Shown here one piece after another: positions 11,574 through 21,290 of a stretch of 64,000 nt of DNA. The notes under the pieces are model-generated. The model was not told the origin of the DNA and searched no databases. It worked only from the letters and a program-made list of their open reading frames with translations. How positions within the stretch are numbered: position 1 is the stretch's first letter; every line of letters starts with the position of its first letter. This DNA comes from Alitta virens (Eukaryota > Annelida > Polychaeta > Phyllodocida > Nereididae). Made by a program: the position numbers and the translations under genes. The stretch is taken from contig OW028573.1 in NCBI GenBank assembly GCA_932294295.1, positions 15,148,155-15,212,154 of the forward strand. Direction: 5' to 3'.

Positions 11574-11934
11574 AGCGATTAAAACAAGCCACAAGTGATG
11601 CTAACACTGCTGCTGCTGCAAACGCACTGACAATGGGTGAAACTTTCACCCCAAAGATGGGGTGATGCTAATCTGCATAGATAAGCAGTGACGTGCAGGT
11701 GTGCATCTTTAAGGACTATTAATAGAAATATTACTCTACCAAAAACTCTACCAAAAACAGGGACTGAATGAGGTAAAAACTAGATACGCAATCATTCCTT
11801 CTATTTCACTTCTTTTTCTCTACGGCTTTCTGAATTAGGACAAGTGCATTGCAGCTGATTTCAGATTCTCTGAATTTAGAAGTTGGTGTACTGTATACAC
11901 AAAAGGATGTCACGTGAATCCAGTACTCTTATTG

Positions 11935-12249
11935 GCAGTCAACCAATGAGAATAGTGGATTTTCACGGAAGGTTCTCTGTATTTCTACCAGGTGGCTAAA
12001 ACAGAATACTGCAATTATATTGGCTGAAAAATTTCCCGCCCTTGACTGTGATTGGCTGAAGCAAAGGACATCCAAGCAGCAGTATTTTTAGTGCATTTTA
12101 ATGTATATTTGACACTTTATCATTTAGAAATTTATATTCATCAGTTAGTTATTACCTACTGCGTCTGAAAAGCAAAATGCGTAATAAGAGGAGAGGAAAG
12201 ACTTATGTCTTGCTGAATTCAAGGCTGTTCAGTGAAAAGACTCTGTTCC
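11935..12249 (+). repeat. Dispersed repeat family R1, copy 2
   Basis: This is the plus-strand partner of 2405-2745, in opposite orientation and about 9.2 kb away. It carries the same ordered blocks, among them 'ggaaggttc', 'accaggtggct', 'acagaatactgcaa', 'gtgattggctg', 'gacttatgtc' and 'cagtgaaaagactct'. Confidence 0.6.
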
Positions 12250-13329
12250 TGTGAAGTCACCAAGTCTATCAGTTCCACTGGAATGTAATATGTCAACGGC
12301 CATAAAGACACTCGAATTCTGGAAAAGTCTGTGAGTTTGCCTGGTGAGTTTCATTTTCAAATTCAGATGTTGAAGTTTTTAATTTTTGTTTAAAGAGTGG
12401 ACGTTAACTGAATTGAGTTGAACAAGGAAGCAATTAAGAATCTGAATTTTCTGACAGTCTGTCCTGAAAAAAAGCCAATTTAAGTAGGTTTCATTTAAGG
12501 CTTCCAAATGTGGCCTAGACCCTGTCATAATTACCATAGTCTTTGCTTCTTTTCATGAAATGAGTTATCTTAGCAGTCATAGAAAATTTCGTTGGTGATG
12601 TTGAGAGCATCTTCTCTCATTGACAGCCAAGTTCTTTAATTATGTCAAAGATGAATGAAACAATTAGTATAACTTTTAATAGAAATGAGCTTGTAACTAG
12701 TATATATTACGTGTTGTGAGCAATATGTAGACATTTTGACTAACTTTGGACATTTTGATCTCTCTCATAGCCCATTTGACTAATAAGAACTTAGCCAATA
12801 TCATGGGTGTCCTCTGCTATAATGTCTAACTTTTAGGGGTAGTCATTTATGATTTAGCTAAACAGCCTAAGAAATGATTAACTTTATAGTTTTGTATTTA
12901 GGAAAAGGAAAGACAAACATGCGAGTCTGATGTTAAAGCCTTGTTCAGCCTTGTTCAGCCTTGTAGGGTTTAAAAATAAATCTGTAGTTCATTGATAAAG
13001 ATTAAATTACAGCCAATCTGTAATCTTGTTTACAATTGCTGTCAAATTTCTAATCCCCTTTATAATCCATTAAACTGAGACGACTTATTGCACTGATTAA
13101 AATTCAAACAGAATATCCAATTTAAGTATCGTTTTTTACCCCTATTAATCCTGAAAACTTATCAACACAGATCATCCTTAAATGTCAAGCTGAGTGATGT
13201 GTCAGATTCAATTTCAAGGGATCTTTTGTCTGAGTCATTTCTTCAGTTTCGCCTTACAACTTCGTATTTCCCCTAAGAACTTCGCGCAGTGTTACGTTCG
13301 TCTTCTTGCTTCACCCCCGAACTCTGGTT
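12250..13329. other. Intronic, nothing recognised
   Basis: The only local structure is a short direct duplication 'ccttgttcag' near 12940-12963. No coding or RNA signal was seen. Confidence 0.4.
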
Positions 13330-13346
13330 ATGGCAGTAGAGTAGTT

Positions 13347-13445
13347 CCCAGATAGCATTCCAAGTCGGCCCAGCGTCGTTTCTATGTAGGCCACCGTCGG
13401 TACAGCATTGTTTTGTCGTTAAAACTATTTGGAATGCTATCTGGG
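13347..13445. mobile_element. Short inverted-repeat element (MITE-like), copy 1
   Basis: The 99-bp element has perfect 17-bp terminal inverted repeats, cccagatagcattccaa at the left end and its exact reverse complement at 13429-13445. Both flanks are minisatellite. The interior has repeated 'cgtcg' and 'ggcc' motifs and no coding capacity. It looks like a non-autonomous DNA element of unknown superfamily. Confidence 0.7.
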
Positions 13446-13616
13446 TTGTGTTAGTAGTAGTAGGATAGTAGTTTTAGCAGGGTAGTTATGGTAGTGGGGT
13501 AGTTGTTCTAGTGGGGGTAATGGGGTAGCAGTGGTAGGATAATAGTGTTAGTGGGGTAGTACTGGTGCTAGGGTAGTAGGGTAGTTGTGGTAATCGGTTG
13601 TAATGGTAGTGGGGTA

Positions 13617-13697
13617 CCCAGATAACATTTAGGCCATCACCGTTACAATATCGTATCAACATCGCCGATGTCGTTACGATTTGGAATGCTATCTGGG
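13617..13697. mobile_element. Short inverted-repeat element (MITE-like), copy 2
   Basis: Its right end, ttggaatgctatctggg, is identical to that of copy 1. Its left end, cccagataacattt, is diverged. Element length is 81 bp. It lies 171 bp from copy 1 inside the same minisatellite. Confidence 0.65.
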
Positions 13698-14109
13698 CGG
13701 TAGTTGTAGTAGTGGTATTAGTTGTAATAACGTTAGCCAGCGTGATTAGCCTAAGTGGGCCACTTTTGGTCTTTATATAATGACCGATTTCTTCAATCAA
13801 CTAATTGACATTAGCCTTTCGTCAGCTTACACAACTGGCATAGAAAAACATCATTGCAATTATATATACAGGTATATTTAGGGAAGAGGTGTTTTAAGAC
13901 TTTTCAGTGCGAAGCAAGAAGGTGTATTTGGAATTTTGCGAATTTCTTGGACGAAAATACAAAGTTCGGCGAATATGAGAAGCAAGAAATGACACCAATT
14001 CCGCTTCATAATTATGGATATATTATTTCATTCTTCATGAGTATATATAACATCGCAGCAGGATGCAGACTGCATGCATGAGACGTCATCTTGGAAGTGT
14101 CATGTACTA

Positions 14110-14290
14110 GGCGTCTATGAATGAGGCCAGTGAAAGACCCCACCTATGGGGTAAATGTCTAACATAGTGTGGACTCCAAGCCTTATCTTCTCATGATTAC
14201 ATCTGCATCTGGCAGCTGGTCATAGAAGCTGACTAAGCTGAATTCCAAACCAGTAGCACAGGGACATTGAGACATCATTGAGACACCTGC
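14110..14290 (+). repeat. SINE family B, head-less copy
   Basis: Blocks 'tatggggtaaatgt', 'tgtggactccaagcctta', 'tctggcagctggtcat' and 'acattgagaca' occur in the family order. Confidence 0.6.
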
Positions 14291-14492
14291 AAGCGTGACC
14301 CAATTGCCCTAGGTAGTTCACTGCAGGTCCCAATTGTATAAAGGGCTCCTGTGGCCCCTCATGTGGACTCACTAGTTAAGGAAAGGGCACACTTGGCCAC
14401 ATGAGTCTTATCCCCTGCTTATAATTAGCAAGACAACCAACAGAGCCTAACTACTGGATGTAACATAGGAATTTTCTCCGTATTTTAGCTAG

Positions 14493-14575
14493 CAGCTGTC
14501 TGTCTGTCTTTCTGTATGTCTGTATGTTGGGCTGTCTTTTTGTCTGTTTGTCTGTATAGCTGTCTGTTTGTCTGT
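14493..14575. repeat. (TGTC)n microsatellite
   Basis: Degenerate array of TGTC, TGTA and TGTT tetranucleotides. Confidence 0.85.
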
Positions 14576-14785
14576 CCTTGGATGAACTAGAGAAAAATGT
14601 CAACCTTATATACTGAGTATAAAAGGAAGATATGCATGTCAGCCTATATGAATACATACTTAGCACCCCTTTCCATTGTTTCCCCATGGAATCAGTGAGG
14701 GGGAGTTGTGAAACTTGGCTCATATTACAGCATCATTATTTGGTCATTTGGAAGGCAGTGAAGCGCAGTGTGAACCTGAAAACGC

Positions 14786-14881
14786 ATGGTTTTTAGCTAA
14801 TTATAATGAGGCAAAAACCATACGTTTTCCATGCGTTTATCTAAACGCATGATAAACGCACGTGGCACAATTGGCCATGTA
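14786..14881. mobile_element. Diverged copy of a TA-flanked palindromic element
   Basis: The right end 'aaacgcacgtggcacaattg' followed by 'gccatgta' matches the right end of the element at 51934-52036. The interior shares 'ttagctaattataat' (in inverse) and 'ccatgcgtttatc'. The left terminal repeat is not preserved. Confidence 0.45.
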
Positions 14882-15029
14882 TAGAAGACGGTGAACACAT
14901 GTACTCGATTCCTCGCTGTCGTCCCCAAACCGAGAACCGAGGCCTTTGATAGAAACTGATCGACCTCGCCGTATTCTTCTCTGCTGCTGTTTCAACTTTA
15001 CCATTTCTGCCCCCTCCACCGTGACAGCC

Positions 15030-15310
15030 GGCCTTCAAACATAGTACACGTAGTTAACTCGCCGGGTCGTTCCTTGTAACCCTCACAGTCGTGATTGACA
15101 TGTGCTTGATACGCCCCTCACATGTACAAGCCTGCGGATCGTACTTAGATGCCGTGGAGTCTCATGTCATAAACGTGATTTACCCGTGGCTCACCCGGCA
15201 TCAGACCGTGCATCATCCGTCGGGTTTGGTACGTATCCTACGTGTAATCCGTCGGGTGTCTGTGATTCACACCTCGCTGCCGCCAACTCACCCGTCGCCT
15301 TAAGCACCGC
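15030..15310. other. CpG-rich island in AT-rich intron
   Basis: This segment is visibly denser in CG dinucleotides than the surrounding intron. It has two copies of 'atccgtcgggt' about 35 bp apart. No open frame with domain content was recognised. Confidence 0.4.
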
Positions 15311-16569
15311 CCCTTAATTTTTGCTTCCAACAACCGTGGTGAAGTCGTCAAAATGGGGTATTACATAATTCTATGACTGCCATACGACTTCAATGGGAAA
15401 ACCGGCTATGTGAGAACCCCCCTTAATGTTTCAACACAAATCATGCACATCGTCACACAAAAGGAAAGCGTATACTTCAAAATATTTGCAAGACATTTTT
15501 CAAATCATAATCCTGTAATTCGTTGCATACTTTCACATAATGCTGTTTATTTAATATTGTCACAAGGTATTCTTTCTCAGTTAAATTTTAACTATCAGTA
15601 AATTAAAAAAGAAAAACCTTACCATTACTTTTGAAATAATTTCCCAAATAAGCGAATCACTTTTTGTACTATCATTTCCTCACATACCCCACCCTCCCCT
15701 TGTTCACCATCAATCAGCCACTGTGCGTGCATTGGTGCCACTTGCAGCTTTGGAGGGGAAGTTGAATTAAGTCTAGCGCAATGGACATCCTTAGCTATTT
15801 AGTGAAATGCCTTGGGAACGATTCCAGATTGTGAGTTGGTCAGAAGTCAGGAAGCCACCAAACATCACACGACTTGACATGCAAATTCCCAATTGTTTGT
15901 CACTGCTGCAGTATTGTGAGAGGATCTGGATTCACTTCACCGGAACCTATCAATCACGACCACTCAACGTATCCTGCAGGAACTGCAACATTATCTTCAT
16001 ATTAATTTTATTGTCTGATGTAAGAAAAAGTTAATATTTCTAGAATAATTTTATATATGATTTCCATGAGGCCTGATATAACTTTGATTGATTCTTTGTA
16101 ACTCTGCATCCCGTCCAGCGCATCTTTTTTTCACCATGTCAGTTTTTATTTCTTTAATATAATTGTATCTCATTATTTATGGTTTATAAACTATTGAAAG
16201 AAGTGTTATAGGGCGAGATAAGTACCTCAGATTTGCCCCTTTTTGGAAACTCTACTAACATGTATGACATTGTATGTACATACACCTCGGCTTTATACAA
16301 GTGAAAAAATCACTAGCCTGTATAGTGGGTATGACTGTATATTCTATTGTATTTTGACTTTTCCTTAATTTCATAACTTTTTGATTTCCAGTCCCAATGG
16401 CTGGTTGTACTTCCGAGTATGAATTAACATAATAATAATAATAATAGGAGAAATTATACAGAATACAGTGAAAACCCACATTAAAACCATCCACCATCCG
16501 CCTCTAATTGAAGAATCCAATCACTGAACTACAAGGCCCCTGATTGGTCAGTATGTAGTACAAAGTAAC
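15311..16569. other. Intronic, nothing recognised
   Basis: It contains a short (AAT)n tract at about 16427-16446 and short open frames without support. Confidence 0.4.
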
Positions 16570-16573
16570 AAAA

Positions 16574-16590
16574 CCGGCCCGAAGGGCCGG
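16574..16590 (-). other. GC hairpin at the LINE 3' end
   Basis: The perfect inverted repeat ccggccc/gggccgg has a 3-nt loop, UUC in the element's sense. It lies about 255 nt beyond the ORF2 stop and is followed by a T-rich stretch. A terminal stem-loop is a plausible recognition structure for the element's own reverse transcriptase. That role is inferred. Confidence 0.5.
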
Positions 16591-16847
16591 GGGGGACGGG
16601 TTCCAGCTGAAATCAGCTGCTTCATCGTCACGGTTTTATTGGGTCAGGAGCCCGAGCCAACTGACTGGGCCAGGGAGGCTCGGGTCCCAGAGTGCATAAC
16701 TGACAGGAACATGTGGGATGGAGAGCAAAGGGAGCGGCAGAGAGGGAGCAAGGCATATGTGGTGGAGGAAGGCTGAAAGGAGAAGGAGAAAAAATTGTTA
16801 ATGCAATGGAAATTTGTTATTGGAGGTTATAAGTCAGTGTTGATGTA

Positions 16848-19685
16848 TTACCTGGGTTTTGTGAAGGGGAAGGGAAGTCTTCTGATTTGGGAGAGTCTGG
16901 CATTTAGTTGTAGAGTGAGGGGGGAGTCTTGGTACCTAAGGAGTGATTTGGCATGGAGAGCATGGAGTCTGGGTTCAATCATATCCAGCTGGGCTCTTCT
17001 GTGGAGTTCTGAAATGGTAATTCTAGAAGTACCTGGGGTGTATCTGATTTTAAGGGCAATACGAAGAGCTTTGTTCTGGGCAATCTGGAGTTGTTGGAGA
17101 GCTGCTCTAGAGGCATGGATTGTAGTGGGGTAACCTGTTTCTAGAATTGGGCGGATAAAAGTTTTATATAAGTGGAGAAGGGTCTCGGAGCTGCATCCCC
17201 AGTCAGTACCACTGAGACGACGAAGCAAGTTGATTCTCCTTTCGGCATCACGGCGTTTTAGCTTGCAGTGATGGAGCATATTGATGGTCTTTCCGAGGAA
17301 TTTAGCTCCGAGGAAGCTGACTTCTGAAATTGAGACTTGAATTGGGGTGTTAAATAAGGTGAGGGTGGAAATGACTTGAATCCGACGACCTGTAAAGAAG
17401 GTAAGTTGGGTTTTGGAAGCATTAAGTTTAATACGCCATTTGCAGCACCAGGATTCTAGTTTGTCCAAGGCAGTTTGAAGCTCAGCTTGGATTTTAGTGA
17501 AGACCCTGTGGTTGTTACGTTTGGTGTTTCTGAAAGAAACCCAAAGTGCAAGGTCGTCAGCATACTGGGAAACCTGGACTGCTTCTGAGTCTGAATGGGA
17601 GAAAGGAATATCGTTAACGAAAATATTGAAAAGAATGGGGCTGAGTACCGAACCCTGGGGGGTGCCAGCTTCCAGGTGGACTGGTGTTGAGGTGGTTTTG
17701 CCTACTCTGACAGCTATGGATCTGTCGTGGAGATATGACGAGAGAAACCGTCTGACCTTGACTGGCATGTCAAGCTGGCTGACTTTATAACGCAGACCAT
17801 CTTGCCATACCGAGTCGAAGGCCTTCTCGACATCGAGAAAGATTGCTCCCGTCGTCCATCCGTGGGTGGTGGCTGTTTTAGCTTCCATAGCTAGTCTGTG
17901 TAGGTGTTCACCGGCTTCTTTTCTGGGCAGATAGGCTCTCTGCCAGGGGTTGAGTTGATCTGAAATGGTAAGATGGGAGATTAGTTTGGATGAGATGGTT
18001 TTTTCTAGGAGTTTACCCAGACATCTGATCAGGCTGATGGGACGATTGTTCCCAGGAGTGAGAGGATCCTTCCCAGGTTTCGGGATCATCACTCCAATGG
18101 CAGCTTTCCAGAGTGTGGGGAAGTAACCTATCTGCAAAAGAAAGTGAAAGAATTTAGAAATGAATTTCAGACCAATATTTGGGAGCTGCTTGAGAATCAC
18201 GTATCCAATACCGTCTTCACCAGGGGAGGTGTTCTTGCATTTAGATAGGATTCTCAGGAGCTCCGTGCTAGACAGTCGAAGTAGTAAGTCGTGGTCGTCA
18301 CCGTCTTCGTCTTCAACTTCCCACTGGGGAGTGAAGAGGTGGTGGTGGTCGGAGACGTAGTTGGTTACTGTCTGGAAGTGTTGTTGGTCGAAGTGTGGGG
18401 CTGTGTTGATCTGGTGGACTTTGTGGAGATGATCAGCGAAGCCATTCGCTGTGTCCAGGTCAGAGGTTGAAGGTAGACCAGTGGAAAGGTGGACTCGTTG
18501 GGGTTTGCGTTCGCCTGTGGTGGAGGAGGTTAGACGTTTGAACTGTTTCCAGAACTTAGGTGCATCTCTGTAGTCCAGCGAGTCGCAGGCAGCTTTCCAC
18601 TGGGACTTTCTCTCTTCGTTGATGGCAGCAGCGAGTCTACGTTTGATGGCCATGTAGACCGAGCGGATGATGAGGGAACCAGGGTTTCTCTGAGCGAGTC
18701 TCCTGGCTCTCCGCTTTTCTCTGATCAGTTGAAGTGTTTCATGAGAGACCTTGAAACCCCACTTCTTGATAGGCCTGATAGGACAGGCTTTCTCAAGGGA
18801 GGTCTCAAGGACATCATGAAGGTAGTCCACTACTTCATCTGCAATGAAAGAGTTAGAGATTTCAGTTGGTTGGAACATTAGAATTTTGGTGGTGATCTCC
18901 TGTTTAAAGATGTCCCAGTTGGCTCGGCGGAGGTTCCTAGCCATCTGGATGGTGGGTAGAGGGCTGGAATTTCCCTGTAAAGTAATGTGGAGGGGGAGAT
19001 GGTCGCTGCCGATGTCATCTCCAACCCAGAGGTCTTGTAGCTTGGAAGCCACTGCTGGGGTAGCAATGGCTAGGTCAAGGAGGGCTGAAGTACCTCTGGC
19101 AGTGCTGAGGTGGGTTGAAGTTCCACCGGCATTTAGCAGCTCGAGACGGTTGGACTGTAAAATTGAATAAAGTTCATTTCCTCTGGAATTAGAGGTCCTG
19201 TTATTAATATAAGGGTGGTGGGCATTGTAATCTCCTAAGAAAATGCAGTGCCTGTATTTAGTTAAAAAGAAATGAAAAAGGTCATTAGTGATATGGGAGT
19301 TGGAATAGGGTGGGATATAGTGGGTGATGATGGCAAGTTCACCCAGGGTGGGGATAGCTAGAGTGATGGCTGCAATATCCTGTTTGAAAAAATCAGTGTT
19401 AATGTGGGAGAAGGGGAGATCTTCTTTGCAGTAAATGGCAGCGCCACCATTGCCCTCAGTTCCATCTTTCCTGGCGGCTAGCTTGTATCCATGGATACGG
19501 CTAGCGAGACAGTTTGGGTGGAGATGTGTCTCGTTGAGGAGGAGGACGTCGGGTGAGGTCTCAGCAGCATACTGTGTGAGAGTAAACTGCTTTGCCCTGA
19601 TGTGCTGGATGTTGATCTGCATCAGATGGGCCATACCTGTAGTTAGAGTGGAGGGTTGGGTGGGGAGGGATGGGGTGTAAGACAT
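16848..19685 (-). CDS. LINE ORF2: AP endonuclease and reverse transcriptase (945 aa)
   Basis: The N-terminal third is an apurinic-like endonuclease: LNETHLHP at 50-57 (catalytic Glu52), GDYNAHH at 151-157 and SDHLPL at 227-232. The RT follows: SPGEDGIGYVILK at about 487, IPKPGKDP at 534, the palm motif LDVEKAFD at 617-624 (catalytic Asp), GTPQGSVLSPILFNIFVNDIP at about 674-694, and the YADD box at 708-711. After the RT come the usual LINE thumb-like motifs and then a stop, without RNase H. All catalytic residues that I can check are present. The enzyme nicks target DNA and primes reverse transcription from the nick. The ATG at 19685 shares its A with the ORF1 stop codon. Confidence 0.92.
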   Translation of the reverse strand: MSYTPSLPTQPSTLTTGMAHLMQINIQHIRAKQFTLTQYAAETSPDVLLLNETHLHPNCLASRIHGYKLAARKDGTEGNGGAAIYCKEDLPFSHINTDFFKQDIAAITLAIPTLGELAIITHYIPPYSNSHITNDLFHFFLTKYRHCIFLGDYNAHHPYINNRTSNSRGNELYSILQSNRLELLNAGGTSTHLSTARGTSALLDLAIATPAVASKLQDLWVGDDIGSDHLPLHITLQGNSSPLPTIQMARNLRRANWDIFKQEITTKILMFQPTEISNSFIADEVVDYLHDVLETSLEKACPIRPIKKWGFKVSHETLQLIREKRRARRLAQRNPGSLIIRSVYMAIKRRLAAAINEERKSQWKAACDSLDYRDAPKFWKQFKRLTSSTTGERKPQRVHLSTGLPSTSDLDTANGFADHLHKVHQINTAPHFDQQHFQTVTNYVSDHHHLFTPQWEVEDEDGDDHDLLLRLSSTELLRILSKCKNTSPGEDGIGYVILKQLPNIGLKFISKFFHFLLQIGYFPTLWKAAIGVMIPKPGKDPLTPGNNRPISLIRCLGKLLEKTISSKLISHLTISDQLNPWQRAYLPRKEAGEHLHRLAMEAKTATTHGWTTGAIFLDVEKAFDSVWQDGLRYKVSQLDMPVKVRRFLSSYLHDRSIAVRVGKTTSTPVHLEAGTPQGSVLSPILFNIFVNDIPFSHSDSEAVQVSQYADDLALWVSFRNTKRNNHRVFTKIQAELQTALDKLESWCCKWRIKLNASKTQLTFFTGRRIQVISTLTLFNTPIQVSISEVSFLGAKFLGKTINMLHHCKLKRRDAERRINLLRRLSGTDWGCSSETLLHLYKTFIRPILETGYPTTIHASRAALQQLQIAQNKALRIALKIRYTPGTSRITISELHRRAQLDMIEPRLHALHAKSLLRYQDSPLTLQLNARLSQIRRLPFPFTKPR

Positions 19686-21139
19686 TAATAAAGTGATTTA
19701 ATGAGTTTTGGTGACATACTAACTTTGTACATGGTAGATACAGTTACCGAGATGATTTCAAGTATGGTGTCTTCTGAGGTCTCTGGATGGAGAGGAGTAA
19801 GGATCTTGGATAGAACTTGCGAGATGCAAGCTGCTATCCTGGTGGCATCCAGGAGGTTGGCGGGGGGGGAGATTTTCTGGGTGGTGGCAGATTCCTTGGA
19901 TCTCTTGTTCATTAGTGCTTCCTTGTAGCTGGGGCAGCCGGAGAAGGAAGCAGGATGCTGGCCACTGCAGTTAGTGCAGGAAGGCTGCTCGGGAGGAGCA
20001 GCACATTCCTTGTGCCCATGCCCTAGGCCACATCGCTTACACTTGATGTCATTTTGACAAGTGTCAGCTTTGTGCCCAAAGGATTGGCACTTTGCACATT
20101 GTAGAGGTCTTTTTGTTCGATAATCTTCAACTTGAAGTTTTCTGAAATCAAATAAAAGTCCATTGTTTATTAATTCAGTTTTTTGTTCAATGGAGGAGCA
20201 AGTGGCTCTGATCCTGTTAGTAGGGCGGCCAAGTGCTGCACTCTGCATCCTCTGGCATCTGGAGAGTCCTGTTATTGAAGAAAAATCAGAGTCAGTGTAC
20301 TTGGTGTGGACACCTACAACAACAATAGTGAGGTCTTCTTGTGTAGTAGGATTCCTCCTATTTGAACCCTTGGTCTCCCGGATTGTGCAACCTGGAAGAT
20401 TGAGGTTTAGGAGGGTATTGGAGTCCTCAGCAGTCTTGGGATAGATGAGGAGGCTACCGGCTTGGGTCTTATTTGAGTATTTGATGTGTTTTCTCAGCTC
20501 AAGAAAAATCTTGGCTGAGTTTGCATCCTCTGCAATACAAGTAAAGAGAGGAGAAATTTTAGTTTTGGGAGGGAGGGAGGGAGGGGGAGAGGAGGAAGAA
20601 GAAGTCTTCTTGGTTTTCCTGGGGGATTCAGTGGCAGTGGATGAGTCATCTGAATGGGCACTATTGGAGGAACGAGTGCGTTTCCTCTGGTGTGTGACAA
20701 GTTGAAAATCTCCATCCATTGGTTCCTCAGTGGGTTCCTCTGCTGGGGAGATGGGTATCTGAGTGATAATGGGAGTGGGGATGGCATTGGAGTGGGAGGA
20801 GGAGGGTAAACAAACAGGGACAATTGGGGAAGAGAGTGAATTGTTAGAATTTTTTGACTTGCCCGAGTCCACTGCAGTTGCAGTGGACTTATTTGGTGTT
20901 CCATTTTCGGAGGGTTTCTTTATCATGGAAGCGAGTTCAGGAAACAGAGCGATGGCCATGTCCAGTCTGTGCTCTTTTTTCATCTTTCCGATCCATTCGT
21001 GGGCAGCAGCAACATTTCCCAGCTTATCTGAAATCGAATCAAACGATTTGTTGAGAGGGGAATTCCCAGAAGAGTGGGAATCAGTAGAGGTGGGTTTGGG
21101 ACGGGATTGCTTAATTAGGGAGTCCTTATTCCGGGCCAC
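19685..21139 (-). CDS. LINE ORF1: gag-like nucleic-acid-binding protein
   Basis: The frame gives 484 codons from a GTG at 21139. The first in-frame ATG is codon 53, at 20983 (432 aa). The N-terminal half is Ser/Pro/Lys-rich and low in complexity. Residues 195-345 look globular (an RRM-like gag core is known in these clades). Three zinc knuckles follow: CX2CX4HX4C at 348-361, CX2CX3HX4C at 367-379 and CX2CX3HX6C at 388-402. This set is characteristic of jockey/I-group ORF1 proteins, which coat the element RNA. The frame is open upstream to a stop at 21206-21208 without any ATG, so either a non-AUG start is used or the 5' end is truncated. The stop overlaps the ORF2 start (TAATG). Confidence 0.88.
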   Translation of the reverse strand: MARNKDSLIKQSRPKPTSTDSHSSGNSPLNKSFDSISDKLGNVAAAHEWIGKMKKEHRLDMAIALFPELASMIKKPSENGTPNKSTATAVDSGKSKNSNNSLSSPIVPVCLPSSSHSNAIPTPIITQIPISPAEEPTEEPMDGDFQLVTHQRKRTRSSNSAHSDDSSTATESPRKTKKTSSSSSPPPSLPPKTKISPLFTCIAEDANSAKIFLELRKHIKYSNKTQAGSLLIYPKTAEDSNTLLNLNLPGCTIRETKGSNRRNPTTQEDLTIVVVGVHTKYTDSDFSSITGLSRCQRMQSAALGRPTNRIRATCSSIEQKTELINNGLLFDFRKLQVEDYRTKRPLQCAKCQSFGHKADTCQNDIKCKRCGLGHGHKECAAPPEQPSCTNCSGQHPASFSGCPSYKEALMNKRSKESATTQKISPPANLLDATRIAACISQVLSKILTPLHPETSEDTILEIISVTVSTMYKVSMSPKLIKSLY

Positions 21140-21207
21140 GGTTTTAGTAGATGCCGGTGCATCTACTAGTTTATTGGAGACAGTCGTCAGAAATGGCTGA
21201 GGGCCTT

Positions 21208-21290
21208 AAAGGAAGCAGTGCGGACGTTAGAGAAAACACTCCCTGTCGTGTTTCTGGGCAGCTGAGAGTTCCTACGTTTTGGTAAAGTGC
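21208..21290 (+). repeat. Repeat shared with 40043-40125
   Basis: 'gcagtgcggacgt' followed by 'gtcgt.ttctg', 'gctgagagttcc' and a T-rich end aligns with 40043-40125 at roughly 70% by eye. It directly abuts the LINE 5' end and could be that element's 5' UTR or promoter, present as a solo copy at 40 kb. Confidence 0.4.

Larger units (their letters stand above)
13330..13735. repeat. Degenerate GTAGTGG/GTAGTA minisatellite
   Basis: A long G/T/A-rich stretch is built of variants of gtagtggggta and gtagtagta. It is interrupted twice by inverted-repeat elements, at 13347-13445 and 13617-13697. Confidence 0.75.
16570..21205 (-). mobile_element. Near-complete jockey/I-group non-LTR retrotransposon
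   Basis: The order on the minus strand is a short 5' region, ORF1 (gag-like, three zinc knuckles), ORF2 (endonuclease plus reverse transcriptase), a 3' UTR of about 250 bp, and a terminal GC hairpin at 16574-16590. Both reading frames are open throughout, unlike every other LINE copy in the window, which suggests a recent insertion. It lies antisense to gene 1 within intron 1. There is no RNase H domain after the RT, which fits jockey and related clades better than the I clade itself. I could not find target-site duplications, so both ends are approximate. Confidence 0.85.

Noticed and set aside
16795..21200. Plus-strand open frames over the LINE
   Set aside because: They are antisense shadows of ORF1 and ORF2, which have matching domains on the minus strand.
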